NCBI GenBank assembly: GCA_039566865.1
Contig: CM076943.1
Location: 41,548,663 to 41,612,662, forward strand
Reading direction: 5' to 3'
Origin: Aurelia coerulea
Taxonomy: Eukaryota; Cnidaria; Scyphozoa; Semaeostomeae; Ulmaridae
DNA: 64,000 nucleotides
Shown: in pieces, positions 32,301 through 41,090 of the stretch
How positions within the stretch are numbered: the first letter of the stretch is position 1
Layout: each line of letters starts with the position of its first letter
Program-made: the position numbers and the translations under genes
Notes under the pieces: generated by a model
Told to the model about the DNA's origin: nothing
The model's database searches: none
What the model saw: only the letters and a program-made list of their open reading frames with translations

Positions 32301-33348
32301 TATATGGAGGTCGTGCAATGTTTGAAACAGATAATTTACCGTAAACAATTTGATGGTGGCACTGCGCATGTAGTGACGGATGGACACCAGACTCGATGAT
32401 GAGGTTAGGCTGATCAGTAAATATCAAGTCAATGCAGGATTTAGATTCACCCATTAAATGTGTTGGTTCTGAGATTAATTGATGAAGACCATTGTCAGAA
32501 ACAAGTGGTTCAAATAGTTTACCTTCATTATTTTCAACATCATTTTCCCACCACTGAGTTGATCTACAGTTGAAATCACCAGTTATAATAACGCAGAATG
32601 GATTTTCAGCATGCATTTTGGATAGCATCAGCTCAAAGTTCATGGTAAAGTTATCAAACTCCTCCGGACCCTGACTTGGACTCCTATAGATTACGGCGAA
32701 GAAGTACTTTTTCCGGTTCAATTGAATTTCATACACGATACATTCAGGGAGAGTTACTAGGTCAGAACGATTTTTTGAAGGAAGGGAATCTTTAATGTAT
32801 AACCCAACACCACCCCTTTTCACATTTTGAGGATGGTTATCATTAATAAACGTATATCCATCAAGTGCCAGTTTATCTTTATCAACGGTGTTGTCAAGGT
32901 GAGTTTCAACAATTCCAATGATATCATAGTTGTACACCGAATTGTAAGCCTCTATAAGAGACACGCGTAAAAAATCATGGGCAGTAATGCTATTTAGGTT
33001 CCAAGTACAAAAATCAAGTGTTTCAGGGCCCGGATTCATTTCTATATCACCACTCAGCAAAATTGTCCTAAAAACTACCCATTGAATATGTAATACGCAA
33101 CATGCTACGCACGCGGTGTGAAAGTGGACATAATGAGACTGAAAGTACCTGTATCGAACAATGACGATGACACCTGACGGGATTCGCTTGACGAGCTCTA
33201 CCGTGATGTAAAGTACTATCTTCGCAGACCGATGCATGCGGGCGAACAAAGGCAAAAAACATAACTCTGGTGCAACGGAGTGAACTGTAAGAAACAGTAT
33301 TGTCAGTGTGAATGGTAGCACAAGACTTGAGACTGCGATGAACCAATA
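29347..33348 (-). mobile_element. young LINE (CR1/L2-like), about 4 kb, with target duplication
   Basis: The 3' end is a run of about 27 T on the plus strand, that is a poly(A) tail, at 29345-29371. The 5' end abuts the duplicated AGGCATAGATT at 33349-33359. It encodes an endonuclease and RT with one frameshift. The clean target duplication and nearly open frames mark it as much younger than its host element. Related C-terminal fragments occur at 1145-1668 and 22505-22765. Its beginning directly at the target site with a hydrophobic ORF suggests mild 5' truncation or a very short 5' UTR. Confidence 0.9.
29757..31595 (-). CDS. LINE reverse transcriptase domain and C-terminal tail
   Basis: 612 codons. 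In order: NYRPISLLPIFGK (RT motif 0/1, about residues 46-58), SGFRPGDST, YLDISKAFDRVWHDGL (first catalytic Asp), SAGVPQGSILGPLFF, LFADDTSLF (catalytic DD, about residue 205), KQAVELTFSRK, KHLGIILDSKLSF, HLDYGDAIYH, and a C-terminal module with CPTSD...HFLLLCPSF. These are the standard blocks of LINE ORF2. The frame overlaps the upstream ORF (31489-33417) by about 100 bp and is offset from it, so one frameshift near 31550-31600 separates thumb-proximal residues from the endonuclease. Retrotransposition by target-primed reverse transcription is the family role. Confidence 0.93.
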   Translation of the reverse strand: MFVALVLPLKIIFTNCLRRGLFPKIWKYANVVPVHKKNEKNLKGNYRPISLLPIFGKILMYDSLYSHLVSHELLNPNQSGFRPGDSTINQLLSITHTIFQAFDCNPPLDVRSVYLDISKAFDRVWHDGLIYKLKRCGVSGQLLFLIQSFLKDRKQRTVLNGQSSNWGDISAGVPQGSILGPLFFLVYINDLAVGLKCNVKLFADDTSLFTVVGDSNTAANDMNHDLNLISRWAHAWRMSFNPDPQKQAVELTFSRKKFEIDHPVILFNNVPVKKVNEHKHLGIILDSKLSFSAHIKSAISKTRKGIGLLKYLSKYLPRHTLNELYKLYVRPHLDYGDAIYHIPAKVCEFSQHIIVPNLMEKLESVQYSAALAVSGTWRGTSREKLYAELGWESLSSRRWSRRLTLFYKFINNLSPEYTVDPIPPLNQSQYRLRGQDVIGRLKARTEKFKSSFYPNCLCEWNKLEPELRLAPSIAVFKKKLLSIIRPPAKSVFGIHDPTGLSYLTQLRVGLSKLNLHKFKHNFRDTINPMCPTSDGIEDTEHFLLLCPSFDVQRQNLLAGIVELLRPYVQITNLSNHSLTQLLLYGDEDLSNELNRNVLELTLRFIHETGRFD

Positions 33349-33417
33349 AGGCATAGATTGTAGTATCATCTGCATAATTACATATATCCGAGTTTTGAAT
33401 GAAGAGTAGAAGATCAT
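31489..33417 (-). CDS. LINE endonuclease with N-terminal hydrophobic region and 2A-like motif
   Basis: 642 codons, though the first about 20 belong to the flanking older LINE; within the element the first Met falls in the target duplication (33356). Residues about 22-120 are strongly hydrophobic with Cys. Residues 124-131 are DIEMNPGP (33025-33048), matching the 2A peptide consensus DxExNPGP. Then the APE-type endonuclease follows: [47 protein letters not shown] and a final His-containing [11 protein letters not shown] begins with [14 protein letters not shown] before the frame is lost. 2A motifs at the N-termini of LINE ORFs are known from sea urchins and other animals. Confidence 0.9.
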   Translation of the reverse strand: MIFYSSFKTRIYVIMQMILQSMPYWFIAVSSLVLPFTLTILFLTVHSVAPELCFLPLFARMHRSAKIVLYITVELVKRIPSGVIVIVRYRYFQSHYVHFHTACVACCVLHIQWVVFRTILLSGDIEMNPGPETLDFCTWNLNSITAHDFLRVSLIEAYNSVYNYDIIGIVETHLDNTVDKDKLALDGYTFINDNHPQNVKRGGVGLYIKDSLPSKNRSDLVTLPECIVYEIQLNRKKYFFAVIYRSPSQGPEEFDNFTMNFELMLSKMHAENPFCVIITGDFNCRSTQWWENDVENNEGKLFEPLVSDNGLHQLISEPTHLMGESKSCIDLIFTDQPNLIIESGVHPSLHAQCHHQIVYGKLSVSNIARPPYTRKIWYYDKADFVAIRKSIEMFAWHAHLDNMTCPDEQVKLLNEVLFNIYSNFIPNKVKTIRPRQAPWITQAVKNFLRKKNRAYKTFVRNGQPDDKLEGIQKMISEGTRLIEEAKRNYFLKAGNTLANPGTSSKTYWTLINTVLNKVKIPIIPPLLESGLFVTDFSEKAQIFNDYFILQCTTIDTGSEIPQDSPVTTNLISDFTISDEKILNIIRSLNPNKAHGWDEISVRMIKLSDVCCISSATQDNFHKLFEAWPISQNLEICKRSAGS

Positions 33418-34430
33418 TAATGTATATGTTGAATAACAGAGGCCCTAAGACTGACCCCTGAGGAACACCTCGTGTGACGCTTTTCCAAGAACTGAATGAC
33501 CCATTTACTTTTACTCTTTGTTGTCTATTTGTGAGGTAATCATTAATTAGTGTTAATGCTTCGCGGGAGAAACCGTAGGCTTGCAATTTTGCAATCAAAA
33601 GATCGTGTCTGATGCAATCAAATGCCTTGGACAGGTCCATCAATACAGCCCCTGCCTTGCCACCTTCATCAAGGCTAATTTTGCATTTTTCTAAGAGCCG
33701 TACGAGAGCATGCTGGGCACTGTAACCTTTTCGAAAACCACAGAGAAGTGACGATAAAAAGGGTGTAATATATGCAACTATCTGTTTGTCCATTATTCTT
33801 TCAAACAGTTTTGAGACCGTAGGCAGAACGCTGATTGGCCGAAAGTTAGTCCTAGAGTTGGTTGGTCCATTCTTGGGAAGAGATGTGACATCCGCGCATT
33901 TTAGTTCATCAGGAAAGGACGAATTTTCTATGCAATCATTAAATATTTTCGTCAAAGGTTCTACACATACATCAGAATTGGATTTAAGAATTTTAGGAGG
34001 AATAATTTTGTGCGTTGTAGCTTTCTTAGGATTTAGATCCCTAACCTCTTTGTCAACAGTATCAGGGGTAACTTTATGAAAATCAAAGGAACCAGCATCT
34101 TGATAGCGACCTTTAATTTTCAGAATGCTAGGATGATTGGAAAACTTTTGTACAGCCTCATCAATAGGATCTGTGATTCCTTCTGTTGCATTTTCGTAAT
34201 TAGAGTTTTCATTTATGCCAAGGGAATCCGTCACATTGACGAAAAATTCGTTCATAGTTTCTGCTACCTCAACAATGTTGGAAATAATGGTTTCATCTTC
34301 AATCAACACTATTTTATTCTTAGATTGTGATTTGTCCGAGAAAAAAGGTTTCACAGTATTCCAGAATTTCTTATCATCAGTGCCAAGTGAGATGTCTAGG
34401 TTATTGTAATAATTTCTTTTTTCCTTCCGA
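33360..34430 (-). pseudogene. old LINE ORF2, RT palm up to the YADD box
   Basis: Minus frame: [115 protein letters not shown] and then the border of the inserted LINE. The catalytic Asp residues are intact. The ORF continues past the border into foreign sequence, which gives a spurious C-terminus. Confidence 0.9.
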
Positions 34431-34431
34431 A

Positions 34432-34600
34432 ATAACTTAAAGTGAATGAACGGAGCTAAGAGGAGGTCATCTATAAATAGGGCATTGAAAACTCCTACGC
34501 ATGTTATTGTTCCTCTTGCTAAACAATATCCATGGTCGTCTCGAAATCATCAAATACAATAGGCTAATAATAGAATACCCAGACTCCTTCCGCGCGGGGC
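34432..34600. mobile_element. about 170-bp insertion between endonuclease and RT of old LINE
   Basis: LINE coding similarity stops at ENQRR (about 34603) and resumes with [10 protein letters not shown] (about 34425). The intervening DNA has no coding similarity and is bordered by CCTTCCG on both sides. Probably a small MITE, although no inverted ends were recognised. Confidence 0.5.
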
Positions 34601-34602
34601 TT

Positions 34603-35748
34603 TTATCTCCGTTGATTCTCTTTAACACAAGAGTTTCGTTGCTTGCGAAATGTGTTCCAATTTTCAGCAGTTCGATCTTCGTTGAATTTATTACGTAATC
34701 TAGAACGTAGCATGGTCGCTTTACGCAGAGCACGAGTCATAAATGGCTTATCATTTGCCCGGACATATTTTTTCTTAACAGGAGCATGTTTATCTAAAAC
34801 TCTATCAAAAGTAGTTTCAAATGAACTGTAATTCAAGTCCAATGGCTCTATTTTCCCTAATTCCTCTCGAAGATCATTCCTGAAAGCAATTTCATTATAT
34901 TTTCTATAATTTCTATACTTGATTACCGTTGGTCCTTGTTTGGGGAAAGTAGTTTTAAAGATAGTAACAACCATTTTATGGAAATCTGATATACCAGTTT
35001 CAACTGTGGTAGTTTGTTGCACGCTCCTGTTTCGGTTTATCAGTACAAGATCTATACATCTTGGTGTATGAGATTTATAGCACGTTGGTTCCTTGACAAG
35101 ATTTTTAAGACTATAAAGGTCCAAGAAATTTTTGAGCTGTTCCTCACTTTCAGTCATATTAAAATCTCCTATAAACATAAAGTTTTCATAAGTTTCACTG
35201 TAGTGGTCGATCGCACGACCAAGGTTTTCAAATAAATGATCTTGAGACTGGGTTGGTGGTCGATAAACACTGAAAAGTACCCACTTCTTTTTCTTCAAAT
35301 TTATTTCAAAACTAATGCATTCGATACCATCGGAAAATTTGAAGGAATTTAACTGATGTGAAGGTATATCGCTTCGGACGTAGACTATTAAGCCACCGCC
35401 ATTTGAATTTCTGTCTAACCGAAAGGGAGCTGCAAATCCCTCTATTGCAAACTGCCCTGTTGGAAAGGTAGCATCAATTTTTGTTTCGGCAATCATCAGT
35501 ACATCTAAATTTTGTGAGGCAATTTCTTTGAGCGCATCAAATTTATTTCGAACAGAATTGATGTTTAGGTATCCAATAATGACCTTACCAATGTTCTTTA
35601 TTCTTAATAACTTTAATGTAGATCTGGCATCAGTGCTATTGATATCTGTTACAAGGGGGGTAGCTGCGGAGGAGTCAAAGGGAGTAGCTGTGTTTAAAGG
35701 AGGCCTGGGTGAATATGGTGTAATTTCTGGAGACCAGTGTGGGCTCAT
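34603..35748 (-). CDS. old LINE APE-type endonuclease
   Basis: 381 codons. It opens with a Pro/Ser-rich leader and then the APE endonuclease blocks: VIIGYLNINSVRNKFD, VLMIAETKIDATF, GGGLIVYVRSD, WVLFSVYRPPTQS, FMFIGDFNMTESE, RCIDLVLINR and GISDFHKMVV (catalytic Asp/His pair). It is followed by the linker KHAPVKKKYVRAND...PFMTRALRKA and stops at ENQRR. The stop and a frameshift just downstream, together with the 170-bp insertion, separate it from the RT. It nicks target DNA in target-primed reverse transcription. Confidence 0.9.
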   Translation of the reverse strand: MSPHWSPEITPYSPRPPLNTATPFDSSAATPLVTDINSTDARSTLKLLRIKNIGKVIIGYLNINSVRNKFDALKEIASQNLDVLMIAETKIDATFPTGQFAIEGFAAPFRLDRNSNGGGLIVYVRSDIPSHQLNSFKFSDGIECISFEINLKKKKWVLFSVYRPPTQSQDHLFENLGRAIDHYSETYENFMFIGDFNMTESEEQLKNFLDLYSLKNLVKEPTCYKSHTPRCIDLVLINRNRSVQQTTTVETGISDFHKMVVTIFKTTFPKQGPTVIKYRNYRKYNEIAFRNDLREELGKIEPLDLNYSSFETTFDRVLDKHAPVKKKYVRANDKPFMTRALRKATMLRSRLRNKFNEDRTAENWNTFRKQRNSCVKENQRR

Positions 35749-35763
35749 TGTATCGGAATCTAG

Positions 35764-36204
35764 TCAATAGTCTAAAGCTCTTAAAAAATTGTTAGCTAAA
35801 AAACAAGTACCTTGATAATTTAAGTGAAGTCTGCTCCCATTCAGATGAAGATTGGGATCAATACTGCCATTGTCAATACACTGGATCTTTCTTCGTTGGC
35901 ACATTCGCTGTAGTTTTTCATTAACTTCCATTGCTTTTCCATTGAGGTGATCTACACGGGGTACAATGCCAGAAACATAGACCTTGTTTACATTTGTGTT
36001 TAATGCTTGTGCTAGTTCTGCGATGTTCTCGGCGACAGTTTGTGCAGAGTCATTTCCTCCTAAATCATTGGTGCCACAGTGCAGTCTGATCGTTTCAGGA
36101 TTCCTTTTCATTGTAGGGGTGACATGGCTGTTCATATCGTCGATGTTGTCGAACTTTCTACGTCCGATAGCGGTTGAGAAAACATCGTGCCTTGTGGACC
36201 ACAT
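35764..36204 (-). CDS. old LINE ORF1 C-terminal part, SGNH/GDSL-like domain
   Basis: 146 codons ending 15 bp before the endonuclease ORF. It contains IRLHCGTNDLGGNDSAQ (the GxND block of SGNH hydrolases), VYVSGIVPRVD and NLHLNGSRLHLNYQG, where the D..H pair of the catalytic triad would sit. The upstream GDS nucleophile block was not found in frame. SGNH esterase-like domains are known in ORF1 proteins of CR1/L2-type LINEs. The reading frame probably continued further 5' (36242-36500) before a frameshift. Confidence 0.82.
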   Translation of the reverse strand: MWSTRHDVFSTAIGRRKFDNIDDMNSHVTPTMKRNPETIRLHCGTNDLGGNDSAQTVAENIAELAQALNTNVNKVYVSGIVPRVDHLNGKAMEVNEKLQRMCQRRKIQCIDNGSIDPNLHLNGSRLHLNYQGTCFLANNFLRALDY

Positions 36205-36241
36205 AGCTGCCCACGAAAAATTGAGTACTCTCGAGCTTCTC

Positions 36242-36500
36242 TTACAGTTGTATGAAGGAACTTAATGGTTCCTGCAGCTGAAAGATGCCTTCATCGATAG
36301 AGTGGTCTTCGCGTTTTTCGCAAGACGCATTAACCCCGAAAGCTCTCAGCACAACACCAAGATAACCCGAAGTATTTTTAGGGGACTCGTGCTTGGTATC
36401 AGCTTTAGTTGCGCATATCCAGTGTCCACAACAAAGATAGAATTTACAAACCACAATCTGCACTTTCTCGCTCAAGAAACAACGAGTGCAGTCTGGCACT
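36242..36500 (-). pseudogene. old LINE ORF1 N-terminal part, Cys-rich
   Basis: Minus frame LVPDCTRCFLSEKVQIVVC and LCCGHWICATKADTKHE gives a CxxC...C...CC.H..C pattern resembling a PHD-like zinc finger. Such fingers occur in LINE ORF1 proteins. The 5' side runs into a MITE end at about 36505. The finger assignment is tentative. Confidence 0.45.
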
Positions 36501-36504
36501 AAAG

Positions 36505-37960
36505 CCTGGTTCTCATATAGCTTCAAACCATCGGCGACCTGCCGGCGACCCATCGGCGACCCACCGGCGACCTTGCTCCGGTAGTCTAATTTTAATGAGA
36601 ACACTCAGCGCCGATGGGGCGCATTCATTTCATTCATTTTATTTCATTTTATTCTTATTTAGACACAATACCCTATCAGCACTTCAAAGTAAATATGAAT
36701 ATTAATCTAAACAAAAAAAATAAAGCTGCTCTTCCAAGGGGTTGTGTTTGCGTCGCTCTACCTCAAGAACTCCCTTAATCTTACTTTAAAGGAGCTCAAT
36801 GTTGCAGAGTCTCGTATATGCTTCGGGATCTCGTTCCAGGTACTTGCTCCCTGGTATCCAAAAGACTTTTTGCAGTATTCAAGACGAAGCCGAGGAATTT
36901 CGAAATCATCAATTTTTCTTGTGTTATATCTCGAAATATTCGACCTAGGAGTGAATTTATTTTTGAGGTTCTCTGGGCAGAGTCCATTGTTAATTTTGTA
37001 TGTAGTAATTAGCCTGTCATATTTTATTAGATTGCGTACATCGAGCCAATCACATACCCAGCCATCTTTGTGCCTTGCGCATTCGATTAGTCTGCGTGCC
37101 CTGTTTTGCAACCTCTGTAGGGATTCCAGTTTTGTGTTTGACAGACATCCCCAAATGACACTGCAATATCTCAGATGGCTTTCAATTAATGCTCGATAAA
37201 CAGTTGCCAATTGTTTCTGGGAAAGGATGTTTTTGAGTTTAAACATCGCCCCCAAACCGTTTTTTATCTTTCGCTTTACGGTTTTGAGTTGTTCTTCCCA
37301 ATTCATGCTTTCGTCTATTATGACACCTAGATATTTTGTTTTTTGAACTCTGCATAATTTTTGATCTTCTACTTCGAGGTCAGGGAAATCTTTGGCTCTG
37401 TTCAATTGTTTTGGATGCCCTATCAACATAAATTCGCTTTTTTCAGCATTTAGGCTAAGTTTGTTTTGCCTCATCCAGGATGATACAAGATCAAGTTCGC
37501 CCTTTATGTCATTAAAGAGCTCGTTGATCTCCATGGAGGCATAAGAAATGCTCGTGTCATCCGCGTACATATTTGGTTTAGATTTTTTCAAACATTTTTC
37601 AAAATCATTCATATAAATGATGAAAAGTAAGGGACCCAAACACGACCCCTGTGGTATTCCACACTGTACTAAACGCTTGTTTGACGATTGACGAACATGA
37701 GGCGGCGCACTGCCGGCGATGCGTCAGCAAATCATTTGCATTCCCTGTGATCAGGTGACCATAGCAAGCCAATCAAATACGAGGATCAGCGGGGAATGGG
37801 CGGGGAATACACACTGAGATATGGTTGATGGCGCCCTGCCGGCAACATGTCGCCGATAGGTCGCCGATGGGTCGCCGACGAGTCACCGGCAGTTTAACTT
37901 TTGCAACGCAGTAGTGACGCCAATGGGTCGCCGTCGGGTTGAGATTATATGAGAACCAGG
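36505..37960. mobile_element. MITE with CCTGGTTCTCATAT ends, split by a LINE fragment
   Basis: CCTGGTTCTCATAT (36505-36518) faces ATATGAGAACCAGG (37947-37960). The subterminal parts consist of repeated CGGCGACC(C/T) and TCGCCGATGGG words on both sides (36530-36575, 37820-37935). A LINE fragment occupies about 36620-37690. The short duplication may be AAG on each side. Confidence 0.7.
36620..37690 (-). pseudogene. 5'-truncated LINE RT fragment
   Basis: On the minus strand an open frame of about 293 codons starts just after CGIPQGSCLGPLLF and includes NMYADDTSISYA, LNAEKSEFMLIG, TKYLGVIIDESMNWEEQL, LRYCSVIWG, LQRLQNRARRLI and GASTWNEIPKHIRDSATL. This is a LINE family different from its two neighbours. 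The T-rich plus-strand stretch at 36620-36665 is its 3' tail. It is 5'-truncated in the RT. Confidence 0.88.
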
Positions 37961-38671
37961 AAGGTAACTCTGCTTTCCGCTCTAGTGCACAGCGAGATGC
38001 CGTTTCGCAAAACCACTCTCCTCAGAAAACAATTAATTTCTCCAATATTATTGGGTCTATCGAAAAGCGGTAAAAAGGATGTTGTTCTGTATAATCTGGG
38101 CAATCGAAAGATGTATAAATCGCAATGTTTCCGCCAACCCTGGCTTCGCAAATCCTTGCTCAAATCTTTTTGCTGCTTTCAGAAAAGTGGATTTGCCTCC
38201 AAAACTACTCGAAAAAGTTTCGATTTTTTTTCGCTCCATCATTAGCTAAGTAGTTGATCTACAACTTTGCCAAGTCTGATTGAAAAAGCTAGGCTAGATT
38301 TCCTGCAATCGAATTTTACATTTCTGTTTACTTTTCGACATCGAAGGGGAAAAGCGTCGGTCAACAGTTTAGCCCATGCAGAACGATTTGAACGCCCGTA
38401 GAATGTTTTTGCAAAAAATTTAGTTCTTGATCTGAGATCTATGCTCATTGTGGACTCTGAAAGAAATTGATAATTTGTGAATGCTTACGAAAGTCTCGAA
38501 AGACCCCAAAGCATGGTTTCGTGAAGTTGCTGGTAAAAATCAGTAATTTTTAATCAATGGATGCAAATGATACTTTTACAAGCACACTAAGGATGTCTTT
38601 TGAGACTTGCGTATGGTATTCCCAAAAGATGACGTTCATTTGTTTGCCAATGGAAAAACTTCTGAAAGTTA

Positions 38672-40470
38672 GGGTAAGACGGGGTAAAGTGAACTACTTT
38701 GGAGGTTTTTCAAGGATATCCTAAAGAGACTGTAGCTGAGGGCAAACTTTTGAACGTTGTTTTGACATTATGTCTTTGGGTCAGTTTATCCAGCAAAAAT
38801 ACTTTTCAAATCTTTTTCCATTGTCTCACAAAAGAGCTTTCTTTGGCGACCGCTCTGCCTAGTTCACTTTACCCCGGACCGGGGTAAAGTGAACTACTTA
38901 GCAATTGTTCGATAAAACCCAAATAATGCTGGTAATACCCGAAAATATGATTTATTTTGCAACTCTAAGGAGTTCTTCGCATGCCAAAACGAAAAAAACC
39001 CAAAAATTTCACAAGAGTGATATTTAAAAAAATTAAATTGTGACCTATGTTGAGAACGATCTTTGCAGATCAAATATTAACCAAAAACTATTGTCTAAGT
39101 CATCAATTCGAGTCAGATTGCGAGACCTGAATACAAGTCGATGAACAATAATGGGAATATTCTTCGAAAATTCTATATTGCATATAAATACCAAATTACC
39201 ACAAAGAGAAACAATAATTTCAAAGTAGCTCACTTTGCCCTGAAACCTCCGCCCAGAAATAAAACCAAAAATAGTTATAAATCTATAACAATTATCTATA
39301 TTCTAATTTCACAGTGATGGCCATTTATCCTTTTCATGTCGATAGGTATGCTTGCTTCATCAAATTCCAACAAAATTCTTGGATCAGTAACCGCATTTTG
39401 GAATGAAGGTCAAACTTCGGCTGTCAAATGTTTGGAGGTTTTTCAGGGAGCTGGTATCAGAATATATTTCTGTGTCATCAGAGCGAAAAATTATCCTGCA
39501 AATTATGATTTTCTGAAAGAACCAAATGAGATTGAAAAGGTCTTCTTCATCTGACTTCATGTTTACATGAGAACATTTAAAATCATGGGTAGTTCACTTT
39601 ACCCCGGTCGAAGCAAAATATCAACTAGACGGTAGATCTTTTAAAATATTATGTAAGCTTACAAAAAAGTCTTTCTTGGCCCTTTCCTTTTGGAAAATGT
39701 AAACACATGGTATGTGCTTCAAATTGATCAAAACAATTATAGAAATGAATTTCGTCTTGGGGTCAAAAATTAAGACCAAAGATAGGAGCCCAAACCTAAC
39801 AACCATGATTTCTCGAGGTTGTTTTTACTGCCTAGGGTCCCGGGGGGGGGGGGGTACTTGAATAGGGAAGTGACGGGGGTGTGCGGAAAACCTCTCCACA
39901 CCCTGCACCCTGTCGCATAAAAAATAGGCCAAAAGTATACCCTGTCGCATAAAAATGTTGCCTCTTAAATACAGTGTAGAACGCAATTTTTGCTTGTGAT
40001 ACCCTGTCGCATAAAAATGTTGCCTCTCAAATACAGTGTAGAACGCAATTTTTGCTTGTGATACCCTGTCGCATAAAAATTTTGCCTCTCAAATACGGTG
40101 TAGAACGCAATTTTTGCTTGTGATACCCTGTCGCATAATTTTTTTTACCTATTATAATACCCTGTCGCATAATTTTCGCTAGAAAATGATACCCTGTCGC
40201 ATAATTTTTACCGCAAAAGGACACCCTGTTGAGCGGCACATCCCGTCAGGTCAAGTATGGGAGTGCCCCCCCCCCGGGCCTAGGGTAAAGGGATTTTTTG
40301 CAACAACAGGAAGAACTATTTTGCAAAAATGATTTCATTTCCTGTGAGCACATGTAACAAAGCATTTGGCATAAACCATGTTTTATTGTTGCATGTTTGC
40401 TTTTGGAGAGAAGTGCGAATGTTCTGAGTAGTTAACTTTACCCCGTAGTTCACTTTACCCCGTCTTACCC
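38672..40470. mobile_element. nested TA-flanked element with GGGGTAAAGTGAACTA words
   Basis: The ends GGGTAAGACGGGGTAAAGTG and CACTTTACCCCGTCTTACCC are inverted and flanked by TA. The word AGTTCACTTTACCCC recurs at about 38861, 39591 and 40447, and it is palindromically paired at 38861-38898. A word-repeat MITE (39839-40278) is nested inside. The interior ORFs do not resemble a transposase. Confidence 0.8.
39839..40278. mobile_element. word-repeat MITE, copy C
   Basis: Starts CCCGGGGG...GTACTTGAAT and ends GTGCCCCCC...CCCGGG. The 8-bp duplication CCTAGGGT is perfect (39831-39838, 40279-40286). Subterminal GACGGGGGTGTGCGG faces GAGCGGCACATCCCGTC. The interior repeats ATACCCTGTCGCATAA eight or so times, some within a longer unit of about 62 bp that includes GTAGAACGCAATTTTTGC. 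440 bp. Confidence 0.88.
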
Positions 40471-40969
40471 TATTTCAAGCCTGCGGTTTTGCAAGCGTGC
40501 TTCATAGCATGGTAATCTGTTGACCAAGGTTTCTCCATTTCGCTGTCGAAAAGTAAACAGAAATACGAAATTCGATTGCAGGAAATCTAGCCTAGCTTTT
40601 TCAGTCAGACTTGGCAAAGTCGTAGATCAACAACCTAGCTAAAGATGGAACGAAAAAAATGGAACATTTTTCGAGTAGTTTTGGAGATAAATCCACTTTT
40701 CTGAAATTAGCAAAACGATTTGAACTAGGATTTGCGAAACCAGGGTTGACGGAAACATTGTGATTTATACATCTTTAAATTGCCCATATTATACAGAACA
40801 ACATCCTTTTTACCGCTTTTCGATAGGCCGAATAATATTGGAGAAATTAACTGTTTTTTGAGGAGAGTGGTTTTGCGAAACGGCATTTCGCTGTGCACTA
40901 GAGCGGAAAGCAGAGTTACCTTAAGCGGCTTGCTAAAACTGAAAATATCATGTTTTCACTAATTTTAAG

Positions 40970-41090
40970 AAGTGGAGCCCTGGAGCCCTGAAAAGTATGC
41001 AATGGAGCCCTGGAGCACGACAATTTGCCCTTTGGGAGCCCGGAGCCCATTGAAATATCCCCTGGAGACTCGGAGCCCGAGATCCCTTAG
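40970..41090. repeat. degenerate GGAGCCC word cluster
   Basis: GGAGCCCTGGAGCCCTG, GGAGCCCGGAGCCC, GGAGACTCGGAGCCC and related words follow each other at irregular spacing over about 110 bp. The organisation resembles the interiors of the word-repeat MITEs, but there are no G-run ends. Confidence 0.6.

Larger units (their letters stand above)
28297..36504 (-). mobile_element. old CR1/L2-like LINE, split by a younger LINE
   Basis: On the minus strand the order is ORF1 tail with SGNH fold (36204-35764), endonuclease (35748-34603), RT (34354-33360), a 4.0-kb foreign LINE (29347-33348), the remainder of the RT and C-terminal tail (29346-28506), a 3' UTR and an (AAT)n tail at 28298-28327. The split is in the RT just after the YADD box and is proved by an 11-bp duplication AGGCATAGATT at 29336-29346 and 33349-33359. 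A second interruption of about 170 bp lies at 34432-34600. The 5' end runs into a MITE near 36505. The microsatellite tail instead of poly(A) is typical of CR1/L2 LINEs. Confidence 0.85.
37961..40925. mobile_element. large DNA element with about 390-bp inverted arms
   Basis: The left arm (37961-about 38350) and right arm (about 40537-40925) are inverted copies with few differences; for example AGGTAACTCTGCTTTCCGCT starts the left and its complement ends the right, and CCTGCAATCGAATTTTACAT faces AATTCGATTGCAGGAAATC. Weaker symmetry continues to about 38385. The centre is filled by a second element (38672-40470). No transposase was recognised. The target duplication is unresolved. Confidence 0.8.

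Noticed and set aside
36796..37012. Short ORFs opposite the truncated LINE
   Set aside because: Shadow frames of the RT fragment on the minus strand.
39839..40278. CRISPR-like array (regular repeats of ATACCCTGTCGCATAA)
   Set aside because: The repeats are irregularly spaced and degenerate, spacers are not unique and they are bounded by MITE ends with an 8-bp duplication in a eukaryotic genome.
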